From Pocillopora verrucosa (Eukaryota; Cnidaria; Anthozoa; Scleractinia; Pocilloporidae), in contig NC_089318.1 in the NCBI RefSeq assembly GCF_036669915.1, positions 13,177,071 through 13,241,070 on the forward strand: a DNA stretch of 64,000 nt. Direction: 5' to 3'. The first letter of the stretch is position 1. Each line of letters starts with the position of its first letter. The translations under genes were made by a program, and so were the position numbers. Below, one piece after another: positions 47,782 to 58,801 of this stretch. The notes under the pieces are model-generated. The model was not told the DNA's origin and did not search any database. It saw only the letters and a list, made by a program, of their open reading frames with translations.

Positions 47782-50700
47782 TTACTGTAATTCCTCTCTT
47801 TCCATCTCTGGCATTCTAGGTTTTCAACCAATAGAAATAAAGAATAAGCTGACCTGAATTACTAGTATTTAAAATGGCAAGTATTTCATAATGCAGTATG
47901 GAATAACAGTTGCAAAGAATGTTTTTTTCTGCTATTTCATTTCCATGGCTCAGCTTTTTAGTTCTATTGAAAAGGGAATGATTTCATGGGCTGCCACCTT
48001 TAAATCATAGCTGAAAACATGCACAGTTTGTGATCAAACTGTTCTAAAAATGTACCCGATGGGGTAGGATTTGTATAAAAAAGTTAGAAAATAGCAAGAT
48101 CATCAATATTAACATAGACTCAATTATTATAATTTTTTAAGTTTATCACTCCCTCTAATTAAAGTTTTTTTTTTAAAATTTTAAATTTGTATGAATGTGC
48201 CAGCAACTTTAATTGTAATTGGTTCGATTGCCATCACAGTAAACTTACCCTGTGTTGTAAATGAACACTGCTGGGATCATGATGATTAAAGCAGAGATAT
48301 TGAACCAGGAACTAGTGTGAAAGTAGGGATGCCACCGGAAAGGTTTTTCTTGAAACAACATCCAAAAAATGAATCCTAGGGGCGTACAAAGAGCCTAAAG
48401 ATTGAAAGGAGAGAATACAAAAAGTAACTAATGGAGGTGAGTTGAGTGAAGTCTAGCAGTCCATATTTGGTGCGAGGCACCAAACCTTGGTCAAAGTTAA
48501 GGGATACAGAAAAAAACAGGAACAAAAATGTCTGTTTTGAATGGTGTTATTACAATATCAAGGATTTTTTTTCTCCAATTCACATGAAAAGTGTACATCA
48601 ACTATGCCTGTCAAAGAAACATGAGAAGTATACAAATGTAAAAAATGTACTCCATACCACAAATAGTTCTTGTGATCTTTATGAATGATTCAGCAGTATT
48701 TCTGTAAGGAGATATTACATGCTGGTCACTTGCAGGCTTTAATGGGGTTGAAAAACTCACCATGACAATTGCAAGTAATGTTGCTCCCTCTGAATATCGG
48801 AGAAGCAATGCACTACCACAGACAACCATAATATAACCAGTGATGAACATGAATGCAAGGACACCAGGAGACCATGAACATCCTACTCCACCAAATATGC
48901 ACTGGATCCCAAAAATCCAACTGAATAAAATTCACAGGAAAATATTAGATACCTGGTTGTGGACATATTTTCTGACTTTGGATTTAAAGGGAGATCATTT
49001 GACTGAGGGAGCAGAAGAGCTGACATGGCCACTTTTTCAAAGGCAAGTTCACATTGGGCAAAAATTGTCCAGCTGGTACATATGTGATTCCTCTGAAGGT
49101 CTAAGGACCATTATACAACTGCTAAAAACACTATCAAATAAATGCTTAGACTTCTACAAGTGTGTCAACCCTTTAGACCCTAAAATCAGCATGTATAATT
49201 ATTATTCTTTACACTTTTCTCTGCACATCTCCTATTAACCTGTTAACCCCCAAGAGTGACTAGCATCATTTTTCTTCTTACAATATCACCCCTGAATCAC
49301 ACATTAAGGTCATGAGAATGGAGAAAATGATCACCAACTTAAGAAGCTCTTGATTGTTACACAAATTCTCCTTGTAGCACCTAGGGAAATGTATACAGAA
49401 CAGTATGGAGAAAATGCATAATGATGATAGGGAGTAAAGGGTTAACAAGGGGAATTTGACAAACAATGCAGGGCTTCTGTAGTTAGCAGTCATTCCTTTA
49501 TTCTCATAACATAATGTTTGATTCAGAGGTGATACTGTACGGAGATATTAGATGGCAGATTAAGTTAAAAATCAAAACTAAATTCTAAACAGCAAATAAA
49601 AAATTGCCCCCTTTTTTAAATTTGCAATTTATTTTCAAAAGTTTTGAGCATTGCTTGGTAATTCCCAACTAATAATAATTTCCCATACTCACTTTTGAAT
49701 AAATTCATGAAGGTTCCTGGTCTGTCCGACTCCAGGAATGATATCCACCCAGAATAGAGGCAACAAAACAAGAAATTGTGCCAGTGATGTCCAAAACAGG
49801 AAAGATACTAAGCCAGCTTGAGTTTGATTGCTTCCTCGCAACTTAATAGCTTTTTCCTCCATAACAAAGGAAAGGGCTGAGATCCCCTTACAAAGAGAAA
49901 CAAAATTAAAAAAAACAAGAACAAATTTTCAGTTAGTGTTAATTACAGCTGTTTTGAGAGAGGTTGTCAAAAGAAGTGTAAAAGTGCAGATGACAACCCC
50001 AAAAGGTATTCATTTTGTGGGAGGTTTTCAGGTCATGGCTCCTTGACCACAGGATTTCAGGGAAATCTGAGAAACATAATTGCAAGGTCCCTGTTTTCAA
50101 CAAACTTCATTGAAATTTCTGTAAATAGTATTTGTTATACCTCAGGGCAACAATTCAGGGGGTGAAATTAGTGTGAATTCTCCTTTCTTTCTATTCAATA
50201 AGCTCCTTTTTAACAAACACCATGTGCAAGCATTTCAAGTGAATAATTATTAGCCTTTACCAGTCATGCTGTAGGCCACTCAAAGTTTAAGGAGAGGTGT
50301 CTCAAAGAGAAGATTATTAACCTCTTTCAGTTAACCCTTTAACTCCCAAGATCTCATTAGTAATTATCCTTGCTGTCTGCTATACAATTCTTGTGATGTT
50401 AGTTGGGAGAATTTGGGATTAGATCAACTTATAATCCCCTAATTGATATTTTTCTTTATTCTCATCATTTGTCTGCTTGATATTGTATTGATATTGTAGG
50501 GAGAAATTCTGTCTTGGTCACTCATGGGAGTTTAAGGGATAAGAAAAAAAATTTAACATTTATACTAGGTGTTAAGAACATTATATGAAACACAACCCTG
50601 CTTCTGCCGTCATTTTTGCAATACATTTGCAAGGAGTGGTTTTACAAATGTCACCCCTCATATTAGCATTTAAATACTAATCTTGACTTACAAATCCAAG

Positions 50701-52134
50701 CATGAATGCTAAAGGCCATAAGACTCTTCCTGCACCAGTTGCTCCTCCAAGATGTCTTACAGCTCGAGGATCAATATGTGGGTAGAAAGTTGGAATAAGA
50801 GAGATAAAAAGTCCAAGGACAACTGCAATGGCAGATAATAACTTTCTCCTTGTAGGAACCTTCTTTAAAAAGAGATATCTGTTGTGAGAAGGAAAAAATA
50901 AGAATGAGGTCACACAGGCCAAGGAACAACATTTAAACAAGGCAAGAAAACCTGTGACCAGTCATCCCTTGTTTTCCTCTAGTGTAATATGAAACATAAT
51001 GATTTTTTTGCCCTGAATATGATTAGTTATTCTCCTTTTTCTCCTGCTTTTTGTTTGTGCCTACTATCAACTGCTATCATTAGACAGAGGCAAAAAGGAA
51101 CACCTCACAAATCTCACCTTTTCTTGCCTTTCTGTAAAATTCTTAGGACACTAATTAATTTTGGACCTACTTATCCATCATGTTAAAACCCTTTACCACC
51201 TTCTTGATAGTTAAAGAGCTAAAATCACATTTTTGAATGAACCCCATCAACATAGTCTGGCTTGTTCTATTAACATACCAAGCTTTATGTTGAGAAATAT
51301 ATGGATGGAGCAATGTACTGTCTGTGGTTTCTCCTGATACAGGCTGATCTTTGCTCTGACCTACTGACTTCACCACAGGAGAAATTTTTTTGATCTCTTA
51401 AGAATAATCTCATTGGTAAATACCAATATCATCATGGCCTCTAAAACATTTGGAATTCAGATTTCAGGAGTTCCACTTCCCCCCTCCTCTCCCCTCCTCT
51501 CTCCCCCTCCTCTGCCCCCCCCCTCCCTCCTCTTGACAAAAACTTCTGGCTGCAGGTACCTCTGAATAACAAATATTTACCTCAATAACAGTGTTATAGG
51601 AACTGAGAAGTTTCCAAGGATAGCTTGTAGATAAGGCGGAGTTCTCTCTCCACTACTAGAAAACACAATAAATACTGCAGCAAGTCCTTGAAAGAAACCA
51701 ACTATTAAAAATACACGGCGATGATTCCAATCTGTCTTGTGGATTGAGTATTGCTTAAAAACAAAGATATTAATAACTAAGGCAGAACCAAACACAGTCA
51801 CAAAAACAGATGAAGCAAAAGATAAAACGAAGAAGCTGTCTATTGTTGGTGTCCACTCAACAGTTTGGTTCTGGGATGAAGTCACATTCTTGGTACTGTC
51901 GATCCACATCGGCAGAGTGACATATTGCGTAACTTGACCGATGACGACCACAAATGCATACAAAAGAGTCGCTATACTGCTCAGTGACAACCAAGGTGTG
52001 TTCTTTCTATGCTGGTTCCGCAGATCGTTGCTGAGGAGATAAGTGCTTGGCTCTGTGGTAGTGTTTAGCAGAGGTTCATAGTCTCGGCGAGAACTGTTCA
52101 TCGCATCGGAACAATCTTCGGTGTTCAGCGACAT
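47782..52134 (-). CDS. CRT-like transporter, gene 1 (~424 aa)
   Basis: Six minus-strand exons: 51581-52134, 50692-50878, about 49695-49886, 48761-48920, 48249-48394, 47782-47815. The first gives a soluble N-terminus (MSLNTEDCSDAMNSSRRDYE) and the first membrane helices, ending FFQGLAAVFIVFSSSGERTP and LGNFSVPITLLLR. Exon 2 reads YLFLKKVPTRRKLLSAIAV; exon 4 has CIFGGVGCSWSPG, then RYSEGATLLAIV; exon 5 TPLGFIFWMLFQ. Length, helix pattern and the Cys pair in the luminal loop fit the chloroquine-resistance-transporter-like group of the drug/metabolite superfamily (Dictyostelium crtp, plant CLT), which move small thiols, peptides or amino acids across vacuolar or plastid membranes. Substrate here is unknown. 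Exon 3 has about 2 nt of coordinate uncertainty. Confidence 0.8.
48640..48755 (+). repeat. TTAA/CCC-ended MITE family B, partial
   Basis: Right half only: AGTATTTCTGTAAGGAGATA, TACATGCTGGTCACTTGCAG. Between CRT-like gene 1 exons 4 and 5. Confidence 0.5.
49165..49560. repeat. Nested family B MITEs: one copy inserted in another at TTAA
   Basis: The outer copy (49165-49234 and 49446-49560) is interrupted by a reversed copy bounded by TTAA at 49235-49238 and at 49442-49445. An uninterrupted copy (43117-43314) has ATATTAACAAGGAGAATTTG at the matching place, showing a single TTAA as the original target. Intron 3 of CRT-like gene 1. Confidence 0.8.
50331..50541 (+). repeat. TTAA/CCC-ended MITE family A
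   Basis: TTAACCCTTTAACTCCCAAG to GGGAGTTTAAGGGATAA, with the full family interior. Intron 2 of CRT-like gene 1. Confidence 0.75.
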
Positions 52135-52225
52135 TTTAAGCCTGAAGCAGCGTGAAAATAAAAGGTTCAACCTTAAATGGATTCTGTTGCCGCAAAATTT
52201 TGATTTTAAAGAGCATAAAACATGT

Positions 52226-52347
52226 GGAAAAATTTCCGCACAGCCCCATACTTAATTATGCATGTACATCTTACTGGTGATACACTGAAAAATAAAGCCC
52301 CATATATGGATGTATAATGATGTATGGGGCTGTGCGGAAATTTTGCC
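52226..52347. mobile_element. 122-bp MITE with 8-bp target duplication (hAT-like)
   Basis: Inverted ends of about 26 bases: GGAAAAATTTCCGCACAGCC on the left and, reversed, GGCAAAATTTCCGCACAGCC on the right. It is flanked by the direct repeat AAACATGT at 52218-52225 and 52348-52355. An 8-bp duplication suggests a hAT-type transposase moved it. It lies 91 bp upstream of the CRT-like gene 1 start codon. Confidence 0.8.
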
Positions 52348-52659
52348 AAACATGTTCTCGTTGCAAAAACAGAAACAAGGATAGTTCGATAACGATGGAT
52401 TCAGTTCATGATAACAACAGTGCAGTTACATCAGACCACATAGGGAGAAAGTAGACCACGCGAGTACTGGTGGTGGAATTGTTGTGAAAAATAGAATTAC
52501 TAAATCCTTAAAAAAATTTTAAAAAATATTTTTCAATCATTGGGAAAATAAAAACAGAAAGAAAGCCTTTCATAAGAAAGCCAGGAGTCGATTCAAGCGA
52601 AGAAATCCCCACTTCATCCAAAACGTCCACGTGATCAATGGTGAAAACAGGCCAATTGA

Positions 52660-52950
52660 TTTCCGGGGGGGTACGAAAGAAACTGTAGTACTGCGACGGT
52701 GGGAGAGTATAACAGGGGAATTTAGTATTATCAAATGAGTTGATAACGTAAATTGGACACCGTAAAGAGTTTAAAAGCTGACGATTCGAGCGTTAGCTCT
52801 TCGGAGTTTAAAAGCTGACGTTTCGAGCGTTTGCCCTTCGTCATTCGCTCAGACGAAGGGCTAGCGTTTGAAAATTCAGCTTTTAAACTCCTTACGGTGG
52901 CCAATTTACGTTTACTTATCAACTCAGTTGATGATACTAAATTGCTCTAA
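52660..52950 (+). repeat. Palindromic MITE-like family C, copy 6 (longest)
   Basis: Head GTACGAAAGAAACTGTAGTA, GTTGATAACGTAAATTGG, core words CGTTTCGAGCGTTTGCCCTT and GACGAAGGGCTAGCGTTTG, and the mirrored arm GGCCAATTTACGTTTAC. An extra partial core unit is present (52785-52840). Confidence 0.8.
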
Positions 52951-53454
52951 TTTATTTCTGGGCCTGTCGAGAGGAAATCCATTGGGCGTTGCTAAAATTA
53001 ATAACGAGGAATGGGGAACGGAGAAAGAAGAACGGAAAACGAAGAACATAGAATATAGGAAGGAGAACGAAGAACGGCACACGGGAGTCTGAGACCAAGA
53101 AGTGCAGCGGTAATCCGCATGAAGAAAAAATTAATTGGAGGATGACAATACAGTATAGAGGTCCGGGCACCAGTTTTCGAACTCAATCGCTAGAATAATC
53201 AGACTAAGAGGTAAATTAAGTTTTTTATTGAAGGAAACCAAATAGAGGTGTTAAAAGAGGTGTTGAAAAACTTTCTGAGAACGCTGAAAATCATTTACAT
53301 TTTTTGCCAAAGGAGAGCCGCTGGTGCTACAAACCGAGTGTTCTCTCATTATAGACAGTTTGATGAGCTATATTACAGGCTTCTCTATCATTCCCCTTTG
53401 AACTATTAAAATGAATTCGCTTGGCCTTCCTTAGAATCTCATCGCATATTCTTC

Positions 53455-56400
53455 TTATCTTTCAGTCCTTTCTGCATCCACTAGTGTTATTTCTTGTGCC
53501 CTTAAAAAGAAAAAGAAAAGAAATCAAAGGAAATAAGAGAACAAAAAGGGAAATCATTGTTCGTGTAAAATAGCAGTTTGTTAAAGACCTCCTTTTCAAA
53601 ATATGGGCGCAAAATAAGGCTTTTGTCAGATTGTGGTTATTATCCTTCAAACATTTTATAAGGCGTGTTGCCGCTCAACGCCAAAGCACAGAGAAAAAGC
53701 CATACACACAGGTTACTCTTAAACTAATTCTCACCCCTTGAAGTAGATTACAGCAGCAGAAAACATAAACACCAGAGCAGCTATGCCAAGCTCTGCACTG
53801 AGCCAATGATCGGGTTTCTTCACTTGCCACTTGCGTGATACGTCACTGAACAGAGACCATACAATAAATCGCACTGGTATAGAAAGTGACTGGAGGAAAA
53901 ACAACAAACCCGTCAGCAAAGTATTATTGGGATAATTAACGAGGGACGATGTAAATTTGGGGCGCATAGCTAAAGGATAAGGCTACAGTCATTTTTTAAA
54001 GGACAATTTTTTTATTAATTCATGTAGACTATGCCTTCATACCCCATATATACCTTTCCGCAGGTAAAAGTCGTGCAAATTGCAACAAGGCAAATATCTA
54101 CTCCTTACAGACCAACTAAACAGTTTAATTGAATAGGGGTGGAGGCAATGACAGGCTTTCCATTTGATTGTTTTCGTCATTTCCTGATTTCGCGTGCTGA
54201 GAGTTTACTGGGTGTCTCTGTTAAGTAGAGTGTGCCAAAACTCGGCAAACGAAATGAAAATGTCATGATTATTAACTCGTAAGCGTTCGGCCGCTTAAAA
54301 AAATCGGCACAAATAGTTTCCAGCAGAAATTGTAGTGACAAAGAACCGCAAAAATTTAATCTCACAAAGTGGCATCGCCAATACTAAAGGTAAAATTCCC
54401 GCAAAGATCCCATGCTACTGATAAACTGAACAGTGCTTCCCCATTGGAAAAGATTACTACATTGTCTGGAAAAGAGCTTGGACTATGAATAATGGCGTTA
54501 ATTTCTAAAAAATTGCTAAGAATTTGAATTCATCGACTATTTCTTACCATTATGATAGCCAGCCAAGTGGCTCCCTCAGCGTGTCTCAGAAGATTAGCTC
54601 CTCCAACAAAGGATAAAACGTTCATGAAAATAAAAAGAGTCCCTTCAATGCCTGGTGTGGCATCACAGCCTGCTGCCCCGAAAAAACATTTAGCTCCACA
54701 CCGCCATCTGAAAAATAGGGAGATGAAATGATTATCTGTGGACGCAGCTCTTGGTGATGAATCGATCTGATTGTTTTAGAGAGGGACGCAAGTTTCCAAG
54801 AGCAACTGCGGTGCAGAGTTAGGCCAGACCAATGCGGACCAAGTTAGATCTCCGCAAAGAGAAAAACTACGCTAGTATTCCCAAGCGATTATGTTGTAAA
54901 CAAAATACGTAGAAAAAATCGCAAGAGTTTCGGAAAAACAGTTTTAAGGTAAACCTGGTACACGTACTTTTCTCCAAAGTCTTGAATTGAACAAGCATTC
55001 CCAAACCATGGGATGATATTCACCCAAAACATCAATCCAGTACAGACCAGCTGATAAAAGGATATCCAACAAAAAAAGTAAAACAAGTTGATTCCTCTTC
55101 GTGACATCTCGTTTTGTTTTTTCACTGCTTTTTCCTCCAGCACGTTCATGATGGCCGCTGGAACCTGACAATGGAAAGAAAATGGAAAATGAAAAAACTG
55201 CTGACTCGGTGAATTGGCAAACGCTTACAAGATGTTGGTATACTTGCTAGAAAAAGGCATATTGTAGAGAGTAACGCCTTAACATTTTTAAGCTAAAGCA
55301 GGAGCCATTGTTTAACGTCAACTATTATAATAAGTAAACAAGAAACAGACGAGCAGGTTTATGAAACAACACTACATATCTGACAAACTGATTCCTATAA
55401 TTTCCGTCAAATTAGGCTGTCGCTATGTTCCTAACATTCCTCTGTCCCTCTGTCCCTCTGTTCCTACTGTTCCTCTGGTCTACTCTGTCACTGACTTATT
55501 ATTGCTTTGTCCCTGAATTCCTTTTGTCCCTATGTTCTTTTTTGTTCCTCTGTCCCTCCTTCCTAACCTACCGTTCCTTTCTTCCTCTTCCCTTTTTGCT
55601 ACAGTTCCCGGATAAGCCACAATAGACCTAATTAGCTTGTATGTTTTGTTTACCCATTTCAGGTCACGTGATAATACTCTGGAGGACTGCTTCTTTCAAA
55701 TTTCTTTCTATTTTTGGGCATACGTACGCGTCACTAAAAGCTAAAGCTCGTAATTCTCAGGTAAACAAAACATACAAGCCAGAAAGGGCTGTTGCGATCT
55801 CCAAATACTCTTCGCAGGTGAGTTAAACTTCTTTCGGTAAACCCCTTACTACTGAAAGAAATGTCTGGCGACTAAAACGAGAATATAATCATCAGATCTC
55901 GGATCGACTGACGCAGGTCACAAGACAGAGACATGACTTAAATGGGTTTGCATGTACGGACAGCAACGATACCGATAAAATAAAAATAAAAAGTACTTAC
56001 AAAGCTTATTGCAAAAACCAAAGGCCATAACACTTTTGACTGGGTATCCTCTTTTGACGTTTGATCGAAATCCGCTTTTAGCGTCGGATAACTTATCAGT
56101 GGAATGAGTCCGAAAACCACAGGAACAATTGTGACAACCCCAGCGCACAGTAGTTTTCTACAAGTTGGCTTCTTTCTCAAAATCAGGCGCCTTAAAAAAA
56201 TGATATGGGCATTTGATTGTAGTGAGATTAGGTATCGCTCTTACGCAAGGCAGTCAACTTCAATTAGATCATGTACGTCGGCCATGCATTGCACTGCTAA
56301 TTGTGAGGAGTAAAAGAAAAGAAAAAAAAAATGAAAGTGAACCATCATAAGACAAGGTTAAACAAAATGTAGTAATTTTTTGATGATGAGCATATTAAAC

Positions 56401-57494
56401 CGATCCGCTAACAATGATAAAAAATAATGATTACAAAGATGCTGTGACAATGCCGCGTTATGTATAAATGGGGTAAGTTCCTGAAGAAACTGTGGTGTTG
56501 CGTCAGACGGGAGTATAACCAGATAATTTGGTTTTATCATCTGAGTTGATAATGTAGAAGGGCTAAGCTCGAACCGTCAGCTTTAAAACTCTTTACGGGG
56601 GCCAATTTACATTATCAACTGAGTTGCTCAAACCAAACCGCATCATGGTTCTCATGTAATCAAGGTCATGTCGCTATTCTTGTGCCTCACGTGAAACATG
56701 TGACAAATCCCGTGACACAACTTTGCGTGACGCGTCTTTGCCACATTCACTAAGGGACTTGTGGGGTCATGATCGGTTACGAAAAAAAACAATTCGATTA
56801 CTAGAAACGATCAACGAGTTCTACCAGAATTCGATAATCAAGAGTCGATTATCAAGATTCTTACTCCGCTTTTACTTGCTTGGTCCAAAGCAATGATTAG
56901 CTGATAATAACCCCTTGTAGCAGCAGTGGTTCGGAAGCATTTGACCCACCTGAATAGAACTGTTAAAGGGATCGTCAAAGTCCCTAGAATGATTTGGAGA
57001 TATAACGGCGTTCTTGTTGTGCCAATAGCAAAAACTGCAAGTGCTTCGTTCAAAGCACTACAGAGCCCAATCAAAGATAAAGAAAATTGTGGAAAGCTTT
57101 TCTCATTCTCGCCAAGATGTCGGGGAAAAACGATTCGAATGAACAAAGCCCCCAATCCAAAGATCACGAAAGAAGATAGACTACCAAACGATAGTACAAA
57201 GTAACTTTCTATCACTTGGCACCTCTTTGTCGATTCTTTGGAGGAGCTGAGCCAATAAAGATGCAACGATATGTCTTGGCCAACATCACCGACTACCACA
57301 ACAAATGCAAATAGGAGATTTATCCAAAGGAGATCGAATTCCCAAGATCCAATATTGAAAACTCTCCGCTCTTCGTAGGGAGGTGGAGGTGTAGGACAGA
57401 GCGGTCGGTCATTGCTGCTCGTTGATTCCGTGAATTCAGACTCAAATTGATCTGCACTTTCCGTGGAGCCGTACATGACAGTCTCTTGATCCAT
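53455..57494 (-). CDS. CRT-like transporter, gene 2 (430 aa)
   Basis: Six minus-strand exons: 56950-57494, 56001-56190, 54968-55164, 54548-54707, 53735-53889, 53455-53500; 1,293 nt in frame. It starts MDQETVMYGSTESADQFESE, an acidic N-terminus with a proline run (CPTPPPPYEERR). Helices follow, for example LLFAFVVVVGDVGQDISLHL, and the family string LGTLTIPLTVLFR. Exon 3 reads VPAAIMNVLEEKAVKK; exon 4 has CGAKCFFGAAGCDATPG, LRHAEGATWLAII; exon 5 LSIPVRFIVWSLF. The tail is GAQEITLVDAERTER. Exon order, phases and the 160-nt exon equal those of its neighbours, so the three genes arose by tandem duplication. The substrate and membrane are unknown. Confidence 0.82.
56465..56640 (+). repeat. Palindromic MITE-like family C, copy 7
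   Basis: Head GGTAAGTTCCTGAAGAAACT, GTTGATAATGTAGAAGGGCT, ACGGGGGCCAATTTACATTA. Intron 1 of CRT-like gene 2. Confidence 0.7.
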
Positions 57495-58801
57495 CGATTG
57501 AAATCGAATCACGTCCGAGGCTATATCTTATGCGGATCTATTTCCTTCCGATTAAAAGCGGAAGTTTTCTTTCTCAAGGAATTTCCCAGTAACGTGTTGT
57601 TCAATTGTGGCTAATCACGAGTATTGTGATTTGGGAGCGTTTGACCATAATAATCATTACACTTAGATCTTCAGAATAGGTCTGGAAAAGGACGAAATAA
57701 CTTCTGCAGATGTCATCGACATTTTCTCGTCTGACGCTCATATAATTAGGTGCAACTGAAGCATGCGCACGGCACACTAGTTGGAGAGGCTAAATTTGAC
57801 GCTGGACTTTGAAGTGCAAACTCTGAGTTTCTTCAGCTAAAGAACTCTTCGTTCCTTTATTTCCCCTAAAATATAATTTACCCCTTCTCTCCTTCGAAAA
57901 AATGCCTCATATTTTAATAGTAACTATAAAGGTTGTGCGGATAGAGAAAGGGAATATTCTATCGTTTTCGGTAACCAGAAATCAGGAGGCCGTGAAAAAT
58001 AGAAGCTAAGAAAGTAACTTGGGAAAGCTAGCTAGATATCTAACGAAAGAAAGTCAAATTCTTTTCGAACAACTTATAATCTTGTGGGTTTTTTTCAAGC
58101 TTACAAAAACTCTTCTCTCTCATCTGTCAGCGCTGTCTTTGTTTCTAAAAGCAGAACTGACGTCATTGTTCCGGTTATTCTCTGAAAAAGAGAGATCCAT
58201 TTAAAGAGGTTATATGCAAATCACGTGTAACGCAGTCCATCCGTGAATTCTGACATGGGAGTTCTGCATGTTTCAATTAACTCATTTAGTTATTACTTTA
58301 TTCATAACGCCGAACGAAAGAAGGATTTACTGTCCATGATTCTCGTGTGCGTTCCACCTACCCTTGAAAGTATGTGAATAATTTTTAAGGTGTATTTGAC
58401 GTGCCAAGAAACTGATAATACAACATCAATACGATTGTGCAGGGGAAATTTATTGATTACACTGTTAACGCTGACCTTGGAAAGCAATTTTTTCTATGTT
58501 TCAAGAACAACACATGCAGTTAGACATATACTATAAATTCTCCGTAACCTCTTTTTTAATCAATTGATCGTCATCTCATCTGCACCAAATTGTGGTCTGC
58601 TCGGGCAAAATTAATCGCTTTAAAATCATTGTTTTTTTCAGTTTTTGATCAATTTTACTATCTCTGTGTGTTAAATTGGCCTTACTACTTTGGCGTTTAA
58701 AGAAAATCTTATAACGGTGTGTGAAGAAAGATTCATTCTCCAAACTAATTCCTACCCTGGAAAAATTTCTAGAATGCTATGTCTGCTATTAATCCAATAT
58801 A
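57495..58801. other. Upstream flank of CRT-like gene 2
   Basis: Presumed promoter of gene 2 plus AT-rich sequence up to the transposon. Short open frames are present but none shows a domain or composition suggesting a gene. Confidence 0.5.

Larger units (their letters stand above)
52135..53454. other. Intergenic region between CRT-like genes 1 and 2
   Basis: Carries the CRT-like gene 1 promoter, a 122-bp inverted-repeat element (52226-52347) and a large family C copy (52660-52950). A purine-rich AGGAGAACGAAGAAC stretch near 53010-53090 was seen. No exon was recognised. Confidence 0.55.

Noticed and set aside
54889..55171. Second overlapping minus-strand frame over CRT-like gene 2 exon 3
   Set aside because: Out of phase with the neighbouring exons; the frame with VPAAIMNVLEEKA is conserved in genes 1 and 3.
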